Origin: Candidatus Woesearchaeota archaeon
GTDB lineage: Archaea > Nanobdellota > Nanobdellia > Woesearchaeales > DSVV01
Direction of reading: 5' to 3'
DNA: 64,000 nucleotides
Assembly (NCBI GenBank): GCA_016192995.1
Contig: JACPTB010000004.1
Location: 1-64,000 of the forward strand
Under the pieces are notes generated by a model. It searched no databases, was not told where the DNA came from, and was given only the letters and a program-made list of their open reading frames with translations. Made by a program: the position numbers and the translations under genes. Shown one piece after another: positions 7,863 to 16,832 of the stretch (positions are counted from its first letter, which is position 1; each line of letters begins with the position of its first letter).

Positions 7863-8264
7863 ATGCAAGCAATAAGCGCAAGAGTAACACGTGGATTAAA
7901 TCATGGTGCTATGATTGAAACCTGTGATAACAGCGGAGCTAAAGTAATTATGCTTATTACAAGAAAAGGCAACAAGCCGTCAAAAGGAAAGCAGGCAAAT
8001 GCAGGGGTTAGTGATTTAATTCGTGCAGCAGTTAAAAAAGGCAAGCCAGACATGAGAAAAAAAGTAGTGCTTGCCGTTGTCGTACGCCAGAAAAAAGAGT
8101 ATAGGCGTCCTGATGGAACAAGGGTTAAATTTGAAGACAACGCTGCAGTCGTATTAAAAGACGATAAAGGCAACCCTCAAGGAACTATTTTCAAAGGCCC
8201 TATAGCAAAAGAAGCTTGCGAGCGATGGCCTGGTGTAGCTAAAATTGCAAGTATTATCATATAA
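7863..8264 (+). CDS. rpl14: Ribosomal protein uL14
   Basis: 133 aa. Contains GAMIETCDNSGAKVIMLI and the basic VVRQKKEYRRPDGTRVKFEDN segment of L14, which faces the 30S at bridge B8. The C-terminus GPIAKEACERWPGVAKIASI is the archaeal form. Starts directly after S17, followed after 39 bases by L24. Confidence 0.99.
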   Translation: MQAISARVTRGLNHGAMIETCDNSGAKVIMLITRKGNKPSKGKQANAGVSDLIRAAVKKGKPDMRKKVVLAVVVRQKKEYRRPDGTRVKFEDNAAVVLKDDKGNPQGTIFKGPIAKEACERWPGVAKIASIII

Positions 8265-8303
8265 AAAAACATATAAAAAAATTACAAAGACATGTGAGAC
8301 ACA

Positions 8304-8714
8304 ATGGAAAAAGCATTTTCAACTGCATGGGTTGCAAGTACGCAGCCGCGAAAACAAAGAAAATATCGCTACAATGCGCCGCTGCATATTAAGCGTAAAT
8401 TCCTTAATGCAAATCTTGCTGAAGAGTTAAGAAAAAAATATCATGTGCGGTCGTTACAAGTAAGAAAAGGTGACACCGTTAAAATAATGAGAGGCACTCA
8501 TAAAGGAAAGAAAGGAAAAGTAGAACGAGTATCAGTAAAACAAACAAAAGTATATGTTGAAAATATTCATATGACTAGAAAAGATGGATCAAAATCATAC
8601 TATCCGCTCCAGCCATCAAAATTGCAGATTACTGAGTTAAACACTGACGATAGGAGAAGATTTCCAAAGAGTAATGAGCAATCGCAAAAACAACAATCCA
8701 AGGTGAAGGTATAA
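8304..8714 (+). CDS. rpl24: Ribosomal protein uL24
   Basis: 136 aa. KOW motif at about residues 52-78 (KGDTVKIMRGTHKGKKGKVE). The N-terminal QPRKQRKYRYNAPLHIKRK segment is the archaeal/eukaryotic signature (L26 in eukaryotes). Assembly initiator of the large subunit near the tunnel exit. Starts after a GTGAG site; its stop is directly followed by the S4e ATG. Confidence 0.97.
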   Translation: MEKAFSTAWVASTQPRKQRKYRYNAPLHIKRKFLNANLAEELRKKYHVRSLQVRKGDTVKIMRGTHKGKKGKVERVSVKQTKVYVENIHMTRKDGSKSYYPLQPSKLQITELNTDDRRRFPKSNEQSQKQQSKVKV

Positions 8715-9410
8715 ATGGTAAAATCACACTTAAACAGAATCAATGCTCCGCGAACTTGGAGCATTAAGCGAAAAGAGAATGTATTTATTACAAGGCCTGA
8801 TCCTTCAGGTCATACGTTAGAAGAATGCATGCCTTTAAACGTGATTATCAAAGAGTTTTTAGGATTAGCAAAAACAACCAAAGAAGTAAGAGATATTGTG
8901 TATAACAAAGAAGTGATGGTTGATGGAAAAAGAAGGAAAAGAATTGCGTATGGTGTCGGATTATTTGATATTGTTGAAATTCCTGAAATAAACAAGGCAT
9001 ATCGCATGCTTTTTAACAATAAAGGCAAGTTAGTGGTGCAGGAAATCGAAGCTAAAGAAAAGCACGTTAAGCCGAGAAAGATTATAAAGAAAACAACATT
9101 GAAAAAAGCCCGTATGCAGTTGAATTTTAATGATGGATGCAATATTATTGTTGATAAAGATAATTATAACGTTGGAGATGTTGCCATAATGAACATTAAA
9201 GAAAATAAAATTACTGATCATCTTACTTTTGAAAAAGGAAATTATGTATACTTCACTGGTGGAAAACAAATCGGAAAATATGGACGTATAGAAAAGGTAG
9301 AAAAAGAGATTATTGCATTCAAAACTGATGAAGGAATGTTATTGGAAACAGCAAAAGAATATGCATTTATTATTGGCAAAAATACGCCAGTAATTGCGAT
9401 GGTTAAATAA
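8715..9410 (+). CDS. rps4e: Ribosomal protein eS4
   Basis: 231 aa. HLNRINAPRTWSIKRKENVFITRPDPSGH region at the N-terminus, then an S4-type RNA-binding domain and a KOW-like section (GGKQIGKYGRIEKVEKEIIAF). eS4 is absent from bacteria and sits on the 30S body. Preceded by GGTGAAGG; located between L24 and L5 as in other archaea. Confidence 0.97.
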   Translation: MVKSHLNRINAPRTWSIKRKENVFITRPDPSGHTLEECMPLNVIIKEFLGLAKTTKEVRDIVYNKEVMVDGKRRKRIAYGVGLFDIVEIPEINKAYRMLFNNKGKLVVQEIEAKEKHVKPRKIIKKTTLKKARMQLNFNDGCNIIVDKDNYNVGDVAIMNIKENKITDHLTFEKGNYVYFTGGKQIGKYGRIEKVEKEIIAFKTDEGMLLETAKEYAFIIGKNTPVIAMVK

Positions 9411-9425
9411 AAAAATGAAAACTAT

Positions 9426-9950
9426 ATGATGATTATTATGGATAATAAGATGCGTCAAATAAAAATTGAAAAAATAACCTTGAACATTGGTGCAGGGAAA
9501 GACCAAACAAGATTAGAGAAAGGAGTAAAGCTCATTAAACATATCACTAATGTTGATCCCGTCAAAACAATCACTAAGAAAAGAATTCCTTCATGGGGGG
9601 TCAGGCCTGGCTTACCGATAGGTTGTAAATTAACCATAAGGGATACCTCAAATATCGAATTAATTAAGCGCTTTTTAAAAGCTAAAGCAAACAAATTAGT
9701 TCCGTCAAATTTTGATGAGAATGGAAGTATTGCATTTGGGATTCATGAGTATATCGATATCCCGCAGGTTGGTTATAATCCAGACGTTGGTCTTATGGGA
9801 CTTCAAGTATGTATTACTTTAGAAAAAGCAGGATTCAGAATTAAACGAAGAAAATACCGGGCAAGGAAAATTCCGGCAAAGCAGCGAATTACAAAAGAAG
9901 CTGCAATAAAGTATATGCAGGAAACCTTTGGCATTACCGTGGAGGAATAA
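9426..9950 (+). CDS. rpl5: Ribosomal protein uL5
   Basis: 174 aa. [19 protein letters not shown] and [20 protein letters not shown] are L5 signatures, as is [19 protein letters not shown]. It binds 5S rRNA in the central protuberance. Start uncertain: ATGs at 9426, 9429 and 9438 are all in frame. I kept the first, because many genes here start in the same context (AACTATATG). S14 follows after two bases. Confidence 0.97.
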   Translation: MMIIMDNKMRQIKIEKITLNIGAGKDQTRLEKGVKLIKHITNVDPVKTITKKRIPSWGVRPGLPIGCKLTIRDTSNIELIKRFLKAKANKLVPSNFDENGSIAFGIHEYIDIPQVGYNPDVGLMGLQVCITLEKAGFRIKRRKYRARKIPAKQRITKEAAIKYMQETFGITVEE

Positions 9951-9952
9951 GC

Positions 9953-10183
9953 ATGTCATATAGTAATTTCAATAAAGCATTCACCCAACTGAAAGCAAAG
10001 CCGGTGAAATTGAAGAAGTATATCAAGCATAATGCTCCTAAACAAAGAAAAACAGGAATTGCATTAAGAAGATGCAGAAGATGCGGTCGTATTAGCGGTC
10101 ATATTAGAAAATACGGTTTGAATGTATGCAGGCAGTGTTTTAGGGAAATAGCAACAAAATTAGGATTTAAACAATACAACTAA
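9953..10183 (+). CDS. rps14: Ribosomal protein uS14, zinc-binding form
   Basis: 76 aa, about 20 longer than the common archaeal S14 (~54) because of an N-terminal extension ([20 protein letters not shown]). The zinc ribbon Cys pairs are at 41/44 and 59/62 (CRRCG and CRQCF). Sits in the 30S head near S3 and S10. A GAGGAATAAGC site precedes the ATG. The extension could mean the true start is a later codon, though none in frame has a better site. Confidence 0.95.
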   Translation: MSYSNFNKAFTQLKAKPVKLKKYIKHNAPKQRKTGIALRRCRRCGRISGHIRKYGLNVCRQCFREIATKLGFKQYN

Positions 10184-10192
10184 GGTGTAACT

Positions 10193-10585
10193 ATGGTAGT
10201 AAATGATCCATTAGCAAATACATATTCACAAATGTTAAACGCAGAAAAACGAGGAAAAGACAAATGTGTGATTAGGCCAGTTTCAAATTTTTTGAAGGAG
10301 AATATAAAAATATTGCAGGATAATAATTATATTGGTGAAGTAAAGGAAAGTGAGACAAGCAAAGGCAAGATTTTGGAAGTGGTCTTGAGAGGAAATATAA
10401 ATAACTGCAATGTTATTAAGCCGCGTCATGCAGTAACAAAGGACAATTATGAAAAATTTGAAAAAAGATTTTTACCTGCTAAAGATTTTGGGATATTGTT
10501 AGTATCAACCTCAAAAGGACTTATGACGCATACTGATGCAAAGAAACATAACATAGGGGGAAAATTAATAGCTTATTGTTATTAA
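10193..10585 (+). CDS. rps8: Ribosomal protein uS8
   Basis: 130 aa. DPLANTYSQMLNAEKRGK at the N-terminus and LLVSTSKGLMTHTDAKKHNIGG at the end are the S8 core; binds the central domain of 16S rRNA. Preceded by AAGGTG; fits the L5-S14-S8-L6 order. Confidence 0.97.
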   Translation: MVVNDPLANTYSQMLNAEKRGKDKCVIRPVSNFLKENIKILQDNNYIGEVKESETSKGKILEVVLRGNINNCNVIKPRHAVTKDNYEKFEKRFLPAKDFGILLVSTSKGLMTHTDAKKHNIGGKLIAYCY

Positions 10586-10599
10586 AAATATGATGAACT

Positions 10600-11136
10600 A
10601 TGGCAAAAGAAAAAGTATATGATGAAGAAATAGAAATTCCCGAAAAAGTCAAAGTAATTTTAGCTCATGGAATAGTAAAAGTAACAGGTCCAAAAGGAGA
10701 GCTTGAGAAAAAACTGCTTCACCCTAAAATAAAAATGAGTATAGAAGGAAACAAAATAAAATTAACAACAAGTCGAAAAACAAAAACTGACAAAAGAATG
10801 ATGTACACCTTCAATGCTCATCTTAAGAACCTTATCAAGGGTGTTGAAGAAGGATTTACCTGCAAACTAAAGATTTGCTCAGGTCATTTTCCTATGAATG
10901 TAAGCATTGGCGCTCATGAATTAGTCATTAAGAATTTTATTGGCGAAAAAGTTCCAAGAAAATTAAAATTAAGCCCAAAAGTAAAAGTTGCTGTTCAGGG
11001 CGATGACATCATCGTTGAAGGTATAGATCGTGAGCTTGTTGGGCAAACTGCAGGTTCAATAGAACAAATCACGAGAAGAAATAGTTTTGATAGAAGAATA
11101 TTCCAGCAGGGAATTTACATTACAGAAAAACCTTAG
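10600..11136 (+). CDS. rpl6: Ribosomal protein uL6
   Basis: 178 aa. Two L6 repeats: KVILAHGIVKVTGPKGELEKK in the first and GAHELVIKNFIGEKVPRKLK with the final GIDRELVGQTAGSIEQITR in the second. It lies near the sarcin-ricin loop where elongation factors bind. Ends with the expected IFQQGIYITEKP. Confidence 0.97.
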   Translation: MAKEKVYDEEIEIPEKVKVILAHGIVKVTGPKGELEKKLLHPKIKMSIEGNKIKLTTSRKTKTDKRMMYTFNAHLKNLIKGVEEGFTCKLKICSGHFPMNVSIGAHELVIKNFIGEKVPRKLKLSPKVKVAVQGDDIIVEGIDRELVGQTAGSIEQITRRNSFDRRIFQQGIYITEKP

Positions 11137-11144
11137 GTGGCATT

Positions 11145-11747
11145 ATGATTAAAGATATGCAAAGATTATTACAACTGAGAAGGCAAGCAAAAAAAAGAAA
11201 GCCTGCTTTTATGAGACAGGATGCTCATAAAAAAGTAAGGATAAAAAAAACATGGAAAAAACCTCATGGTTTGCAAAGTAAAATGCGTCTTCATGAAAAA
11301 GGTTATAATAGATGTGTTTCACCTGGTTTTAAATCACCAGCTCAAGTAAGATGCTTGACAAGACAAGGATTAACACAAGTGCAAGTAAGCAATCTGGATC
11401 AACTAAAAGCAATTGATCCTCAAACGCAAGCTGCAATGATCACAAAAACAGTTGGTATGAGAAATAGGACTGGCATGATTAAAGAAGCCTTGAGCAGAAA
11501 GATAACGATTATGAATTATAAACATCCTGAACAGTTCTTAAAAACTGCTGAAGATATATTAACGAAAAAAAAGGAAAAGAAAAAAAACCGGGAACAGGAA
11601 AAACAAAAAAAAGAAGCAGAAAAAGAAAAGAAAAAAGGCATTGAAAAGAAGGTAGATGAACCAACGATTACTGAAGAACAAAAAGAAGGAGAAAAAAAGG
11701 AAAAAGATAAAGTATTAACAAAAAAAGGTTCAGAAACATACGGGTAG
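11145..11747 (+). CDS. rpl32e: Ribosomal protein eL32 with Lys/Glu-rich tail
   Basis: 200 aa. Core residues 15-135 match L32e (KKRKPAFMRQDAHKKVRIK, WKKPHGLQSKMRLHEKGY, GFKSPAQVRCLTRQGL). The last ~65 residues are low-complexity Lys/Glu sequence that the family core lacks, similar to the S3 tail. Preceded by TAGGTGGC. Part of the archaeal block L6-L32e-L19e-L18-S5. Confidence 0.96.
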   Translation: MIKDMQRLLQLRRQAKKRKPAFMRQDAHKKVRIKKTWKKPHGLQSKMRLHEKGYNRCVSPGFKSPAQVRCLTRQGLTQVQVSNLDQLKAIDPQTQAAMITKTVGMRNRTGMIKEALSRKITIMNYKHPEQFLKTAEDILTKKKEKKKNREQEKQKKEAEKEKKKGIEKKVDEPTITEEQKEGEKKEKDKVLTKKGSETYG

Positions 11748-11754
11748 ATAACCT

Positions 11755-12225
11755 ATGAAACTTAATGTACAAAAACGAATTGCAGCAAGCATCTTAAAAT
11801 GCTCACCTAACCGCGTGAAGATAGATATCACACGATTGTCTGAAATAAAAGAAGCTATTACGCGAGCTGACCTTAAAGCGCTTATCGAAAAAGGAGCTAT
11901 TGTCAAAGAAAGAAAGATTGGAATCTCACGATTTAGGGCAAAGAAAAGAAAAGCGCAAAAAGTAAAAGGAAGGCAGCGTGGTCAAGGAAATAGGCGCGGT
12001 CTTAAATCCGCAAGAAATCCAGGTAAATTAGCATGGATGAATAAAGTGAGGCTGCAAAGATCATTCATACGAAGGTTAAAGGAAAAGCAGGTTATTGACC
12101 TAAAAATTGCTCGAAATTTATACTTAAAAATAAAAGGTGGATTTTTCAGAAGTTTAAGACACCTTAAATTGTATATTGAAGATAATAAATTAACAAAACA
12201 AGAAAACAAAGTTGAACAACAATGA
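11755..12225 (+). CDS. rpl19e: Ribosomal protein eL19
   Basis: 156 aa. NVQKRIAASILKCSPNRVKI N-terminus and GRQRGQGNRRGLKSARNPGK linker are typical; the long C-terminal helix contacts the 30S. Its stop overlaps the L18 start as ATGA at 12222. Confidence 0.97.
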   Translation: MKLNVQKRIAASILKCSPNRVKIDITRLSEIKEAITRADLKALIEKGAIVKERKIGISRFRAKKRKAQKVKGRQRGQGNRRGLKSARNPGKLAWMNKVRLQRSFIRRLKEKQVIDLKIARNLYLKIKGGFFRSLRHLKLYIEDNKLTKQENKVEQQ

Positions 12226-12761
12226 GAAACATTACTAAAGTAGTTCCACACCGAAGAAAACGTGAAGGTAAAACAGATTACAAGCAAAGATTAAAGCAGT
12301 TGCTTGGCAGCAAGCCGCGTCTTGTAGCAAGAAAATCCTTAAAAAACATCCGCGCGCAAATAATAGTGTACAAACCACAAGGTGATGTGGTTCAGGTTGC
12401 TGCTGACAGTAATGAACTAAACAAATATGGATGGTCAGGAAGTAAAAACAATATTCCTGCTGCATATCTTGTTGGATTGTTATTGGGCAAAAAAGCAAAA
12501 GCAAAGAATATCAATGACGCAATATTTGATATTGGATTAAATATCTCCACAAAAGGATCAAAATTATATGCATTGTTAAAAGGAGCATTAGACGCAGGCA
12601 TGGATATTCCTCATTCAAAAGATAATCTTCCAACAGAAGAAAGAATTTTAGGAAAGCATATTGAATTGTACAATAAAACACCAGTAACTGCATTAGGTAA
12701 GAAAGTAAAAGAGAATATTTTGAAAGGTACGTACTATGGCAAAAAAACAAGAACATCCTAA
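12222..12761 (+). CDS. rpl18: Ribosomal protein uL18
   Basis: 179 aa. RRKREGKTDYKQRLKQLLGSK basic N-terminus, then YGWSGSKNNIPAAYLVGLLLGKKA and DAGMDIPHS, all archaeal L18 features. Binds 5S rRNA with L5. The end overlaps the S5 start by 26 bases in another frame, a long overlap for this operon. Confidence 0.97.
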   Translation: MRNITKVVPHRRKREGKTDYKQRLKQLLGSKPRLVARKSLKNIRAQIIVYKPQGDVVQVAADSNELNKYGWSGSKNNIPAAYLVGLLLGKKAKAKNINDAIFDIGLNISTKGSKLYALLKGALDAGMDIPHSKDNLPTEERILGKHIELYNKTPVTALGKKVKENILKGTYYGKKTRTS

Positions 12762-13584
12762 GAAGAAAGAAGAAGCTGAAGAAGAGATTCCTCAAGTAGT
12801 CGAAGAAGTAAAAGAAGAAGCTGAAGTAATTAGCGTTGAAGAACTTGCGCGAGCAGAATCAGAAATAGCTCCTCCTAAACAAACAACAAAATTAGATGCC
12901 TGGCAGCCAAAAACTGAATTAGGAAAAAAGGTCAAAAACAAGGAAATTACTGATATTGATGAAATACTTGACAAAGGTTACAGAATTCTCGAACCAGAGA
13001 TCGTAGATCTCCTATTACCAACACTTGAAACAGATCTGCTGCTCGTTGGTCAAGCAAAAGGTAAATTTGGTGGCGGCCAAAGAAGAGTCTTTAGGCAAAC
13101 CCAGAAAAAAACAAGAGAAGGTAATAAGCCAAAATTCTCAACCATTGCTATTGTAGGTGATAAAAACGGTCATATTGGTATAGGATTGGGAAAATCAAAA
13201 GAAACTGTTCCTGCGCGAGAAAAAGCATTTAGGAATGCAAAATTAAATATTATTAAAATCAGAAGAGGAAACGGGAGTTGGGAAGACACCAGTGATGATC
13301 CCCATACTATTCCATTTGCAGTTAATGGAAAATGCGGTTCAGTAAGAATGAGGTTAATGCCTGCTCCTAAAGGAACAGGATTATGTGTAGAAAAAGAATG
13401 CCAAAAAATTATGGGATTAGCAGGACTTAAAAATATTAGGTCAAAAACCCATGGTCAGACAAGTACAAAAATGAATATGATCTTAGCTTGTAAAGAAGCT
13501 CTAAAGGAACTTATGAGAACCAAATTACAGCCACAACATTATAAAGTTCTCCGGGTTCATGAAGGATCAGCAAAGGTAGAATAA
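12736..13584 (+). CDS. rps5: Ribosomal protein uS5 with acidic N-terminal extension
   Basis: 282 aa; archaeal S5 is usually ~210-235, so the first ~60 residues are extra and rich in Glu/Lys. The dsRBD-like domain (QAKGKFGGGQRRVFRQTQKK) is followed by GHIGIGLGKSKETVPAREKA and the C-terminal fold (LMPAPKGTGLCVEKECQKIM). Works at the mRNA entry site and in decoding accuracy. The start at 12736 follows AAAGGTACGT and lies inside L18. Confidence 0.96.
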   Translation: MAKKQEHPKKKEEAEEEIPQVVEEVKEEAEVISVEELARAESEIAPPKQTTKLDAWQPKTELGKKVKNKEITDIDEILDKGYRILEPEIVDLLLPTLETDLLLVGQAKGKFGGGQRRVFRQTQKKTREGNKPKFSTIAIVGDKNGHIGIGLGKSKETVPAREKAFRNAKLNIIKIRRGNGSWEDTSDDPHTIPFAVNGKCGSVRMRLMPAPKGTGLCVEKECQKIMGLAGLKNIRSKTHGQTSTKMNMILACKEALKELMRTKLQPQHYKVLRVHEGSAKVE

Positions 13585-13585
13585 G

Positions 13586-14023
13586 ATGGCGGAAACAACA
13601 AGTAAACACCACAAAACAGGCGCTAAAGCTGCATCTGGAAAAAAATGGCCATTGGTTGGAATAGTAAGAATCAGAGGAATAATTAATATTAACAAAGATA
13701 TCAGAGATACCCTAGATATGCTTAAACTTCACAAGAAAAATTTCTGTGTAGTGTATGAAGGGACACCAAGCATTATGGGGATGATAAAAAAAGTTAAAGA
13801 TTATGTTACGTGGGGAGAAATTGATAATGAAACCGTAGATTTGTTGCTTGAAAAAAGGCAGGAAAAAAATCCAAAAGATCCTGAAAAAACAAAGAAATTT
13901 TTTAGATTAAATTCTCCAAAAAAAGGCTTTGGAAGAAAGGGAATTAAAGCCTCATTTTCACAAGGTGGTGCTTTAGGCAATAGAGGCCAAAAAATGAATG
14001 ACTTAATCAAGAGGATGGTATAA
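13586..14023 (+). CDS. rpl30: Ribosomal protein uL30
   Basis: 145 aa, archaeal long form. WPLVGIVRIRGIININKDIRDTL plus the archaeal insertion, and LNSPKKGFGRKGIKASFSQGG with LGNRGQKMNDLIKRMV at the end. Located on the 50S surface near 5S rRNA. Starts one base after the S5 stop; the L15 ATG follows by one base. Confidence 0.96.
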   Translation: MAETTSKHHKTGAKAASGKKWPLVGIVRIRGIININKDIRDTLDMLKLHKKNFCVVYEGTPSIMGMIKKVKDYVTWGEIDNETVDLLLEKRQEKNPKDPEKTKKFFRLNSPKKGFGRKGIKASFSQGGALGNRGQKMNDLIKRMV

Positions 14024-14024
14024 A

Positions 14025-14516
14025 ATGACGGTTATACGCACCCATAAGAAAAAAAAATCTGTAAGAATGCGAGGCACAAAAACCCATGGATGGGGAGCTA
14101 TGAAAAAACATAGAGGTTCTGGTCATCAAGGAGGAGTAGGTAATGCAGGTTCTGGAAAACGAGGGGATGCAAAAAAACCAACCTACTTAAAAGAAAAAAG
14201 AGTTTTTGGCAGACATGGTTTTGTAAGACCAAATAAAAAAGAAGTGTGTGCTATCAACATAGTTGAGTTGGAAAGAAAACGAGAATATTTATTAAAAGCT
14301 AAAGTAATTCAAGAAGAAAAGGGTTTTACAATTATTGATTTAAAAAAATTAGGATACGACAAGTTATTAGCAACAGGTAATACTAAAACAAAATTCAAAA
14401 TAACTGCTCAATACGCATCAGCAAATGCAATAAAGAAAGTGCAAGATGCTGGTGGAGAAGTTATGGTTGAAAAAAAAGCTGAAGAAACTGCAAAAGAAGC
14501 AGAGACTGCTGTATGA
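14025..14516 (+). CDS. rpl15: Ribosomal protein uL15
   Basis: 163 aa. RMRGTKTHGWGAMKKHRGSG and GKRGDAKKPTYLKEKRVFGRHG Gly/Lys-rich N-terminal region, then the globular part ending ASANAIKKVQDAGGEVMVEK. The last ~15 residues are a Glu/Ala-rich tail. Directly before secY, as in most archaea. Confidence 0.97.
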   Translation: MTVIRTHKKKKSVRMRGTKTHGWGAMKKHRGSGHQGGVGNAGSGKRGDAKKPTYLKEKRVFGRHGFVRPNKKEVCAINIVELERKREYLLKAKVIQEEKGFTIIDLKKLGYDKLLATGNTKTKFKITAQYASANAIKKVQDAGGEVMVEKKAEETAKEAETAV

Positions 14517-14541
14517 TAAGAGATCATAAAAGAGGCACATT

Positions 14542-15972
14542 ATGAAATGGTTAAAAACCATCAGTACCTACCTTCCTGAAGTTGAAGGTCCTACGCAACG
14601 AAAACTTTCATTTAAGGAAAAATTGAAGTGGACAGGTTTAATTCTGGTGTTATTTTTTGTATTAGGGATAATTCCTTTATTTGGATTGAATGTTAATTTT
14701 TTACAAAGATTTGAATTTCTATCAGTTATTCTTGGTGCAAGTTTTGGAAGTATTATTTCATTAGGTATTGGTCCAATTGTAACAAGTTCAATTGTATTGC
14801 AGCTTTTGAATGGATCAGGAATTTTGCACTTTGATTTAACGACAACTGAAGGAAAAAAGGATTTTCAAGGGCTGCAAAAAGTGATGACCATCTTTTTCAT
14901 TATTTTTGAAGCAAGTATTTATGTGTTAATGGGTGGTTTAGCGCCTGATCAAGCATTACGTGGCACTGGTTTATACTTTGGTTTAGAATTGCTATTAATT
15001 TTCCAATTAACTTTAGGAGGATACATGATTGTATTAATGGACCAAATTGCCAGTAAATGGGGATTTGGTTCTGGGGTAAGTTTGTTTATTGCAGCAGGAG
15101 TATCAAAATCTATTTTTATTCGAGCATTAAGCTGGATGCCAGGACAAGAAGCAGTTTCAGGCGAATTCACCTATGTAGTTGGCGCAATTCCACAAATGTT
15201 TCAGGCATTTGGAAGAGGAGATATCAGTGTTATTCTCATGGCCCTTGCTGCAATTATTTCAACCATCTTAGTATTTATTATTGCAGTTTATATTCAATCA
15301 ATGAAAATCGAGATTCCGCTTTCATTTGGCCGTGTTCGAGGGCATGGTATTCGATGGCCTTTAAGTTTCACCTATGCTAATGTATTGCCTGTTATTCTTG
15401 TTTCAGCATTATTAGCAAATATTCAGCTTTGGGCGAGATTGCTCAATAATTGGGGATACACATTTCTCGGTAGAGTAGATGCAAATGGAAATGCTATTTC
15501 AGGTTTAATCACCTGGATTTACCCGCCTGGAGGGCAATCAGGATTATTAGGGATGATTATCCAGAACAATGGATTTGATATAGGGTGGCAACCCTATGTC
15601 CAAGCAGTAACCTATATGCTAATCATGATTATTGGCTGTATGTTATTCTCTTATTTTTGGGTGCAAACCTCAGGCATGGATGCACGGTCACAAGCAAAAC
15701 AAATGATGGCATCTGGGTTAACAATCCCTGGATTTAGAAGAGATGAGCGTATTTTAGAGCGACTTCTTGAAAGATATATTGGGCCATTAACGATTATGGG
15801 TGGAGCAACTATTGGATTTTTATCCAGCATTGCTGATATTCTCGGGGCCCTTGGCCAAGGTACAGGAATTTTATTAACAGTTATGATTATTTACAAACTA
15901 TATGAAGATATTGCTAAGCAGCATATGATGGACATGCATCCTATGATGCGAAAGATGATGGGAGAAAGTTAA
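14542..15972 (+). CDS. secY: Protein translocase subunit SecY (Sec61 alpha)
   Basis: 476 aa with about ten membrane segments. FKEKLKWTGLILVLFFVLGI first segment, then GSIISLGIGPIVTSSIVLQLL with the plug region, and SFTYANVLPVILVSALLANI later. Forms the channel for secreted and membrane proteins together with SecE/SecG-beta. Follows L15 after 25 bases with AGAGGCAC before the ATG. The EMC3/YidC-like insertase gene begins one base downstream. Confidence 0.98.
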   Translation: MKWLKTISTYLPEVEGPTQRKLSFKEKLKWTGLILVLFFVLGIIPLFGLNVNFLQRFEFLSVILGASFGSIISLGIGPIVTSSIVLQLLNGSGILHFDLTTTEGKKDFQGLQKVMTIFFIIFEASIYVLMGGLAPDQALRGTGLYFGLELLLIFQLTLGGYMIVLMDQIASKWGFGSGVSLFIAAGVSKSIFIRALSWMPGQEAVSGEFTYVVGAIPQMFQAFGRGDISVILMALAAIISTILVFIIAVYIQSMKIEIPLSFGRVRGHGIRWPLSFTYANVLPVILVSALLANIQLWARLLNNWGYTFLGRVDANGNAISGLITWIYPPGGQSGLLGMIIQNNGFDIGWQPYVQAVTYMLIMIIGCMLFSYFWVQTSGMDARSQAKQMMASGLTIPGFRRDERILERLLERYIGPLTIMGGATIGFLSSIADILGALGQGTGILLTVMIIYKLYEDIAKQHMMDMHPMMRKMMGES

Positions 15973-15973
15973 G

Positions 15974-16765
15974 ATGGTATTAAATGCAATTCTTGACCCT
16001 TTTCTATCTCCACTGTTAAAATTGCCTTCGTTAATTTCAATTATAATTATTTCAGGCATTCTTTCATTTTTAATGACATTAGCATATAAGAAGTTTACTG
16101 ACCAGGATTTAATGAAGCGATTGAAAGAAGAAATTAAGGAATTTCAAAATGAAATGAAAACACTTCGGGACAAGCCTGAAAAAATGATGGAAGTGCAGAA
16201 AAAAGCAATGGAAACAAATATGAAGTATATGATGCAGTCATTAAAGCCAACATTGCTTACGTTTATTCCTTTGATATTAATCTTTGGCTGGTTACATGCA
16301 CATATGGGGTATTATCCAATTGTTCAAGACCAAGAATTTAGCACTACCTTAGAATTTGAAGATCCTACCGTAGGAAATGTGAGTATCATCATACCGCAAA
16401 ACATTGAAATGTTAACCGATAGAGTGCAACCAATTCTTGAAAACAAAGCGACCTTTATTATGAAAGGAAAAGCAGGGCAATATATTTTAAAATATAACGT
16501 AAGTAATGATATTGGTGAAGAACACAAAAATGAAATAATTATTGCTGAAAATCAAGAGCTTACTGAGTATAAGCCGCCAATTACTTTAATCAAAAAAAGT
16601 AAATTAAAAAAAATAATTATGAGCAATAAAAAAGTCCAGCCATTTCAAGGAATTCCAGTACTACAATCAATACCATGGATAGGAGGATTTGGATGGCTGG
16701 GAACATATATCATTTTTTCAATTATATTTAGCATAAGCTTGAGAAAAGTGATGAAGGTTTACTAA
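15974..16765 (+). CDS. EMC3/TMCO1 family membrane insertase (archaeal YidC-like, DUF106)
   Basis: 263 aa. Membrane segment at 18-38, then a charged coiled coil (DLMKRLKEEIKEFQNEMKTL), membrane segment at 93-112 and another at the C-terminus (240-260). This matches archaeal DUF106, the Oxa1-superfamily insertases that put membrane proteins into the bilayer beside the Sec channel. The ~120-residue loop between the second and last segments is predicted to be extracytoplasmic and is larger than usual. Its place after secY is the classic archaeal context. Confidence 0.92.
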   Translation: MVLNAILDPFLSPLLKLPSLISIIIISGILSFLMTLAYKKFTDQDLMKRLKEEIKEFQNEMKTLRDKPEKMMEVQKKAMETNMKYMMQSLKPTLLTFIPLILIFGWLHAHMGYYPIVQDQEFSTTLEFEDPTVGNVSIIIPQNIEMLTDRVQPILENKATFIMKGKAGQYILKYNVSNDIGEEHKNEIIIAENQELTEYKPPITLIKKSKLKKIIMSNKKVQPFQGIPVLQSIPWIGGFGWLGTYIIFSIIFSISLRKVMKVY

Positions 16766-16832
16766 AATAGGGGAGATAGCAATAAAATATTTAAATTAAA
16801 CCCCTTTTCTTTACTATTTGGTGAGGGTTTTA

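Noticed and set aside
16766-16832. GGGG/CCCC terminator after the insertase gene
   Set aside because: The possible stem is short with a 25-base loop that contains a TATA-like site; more likely the promoter of the next gene.
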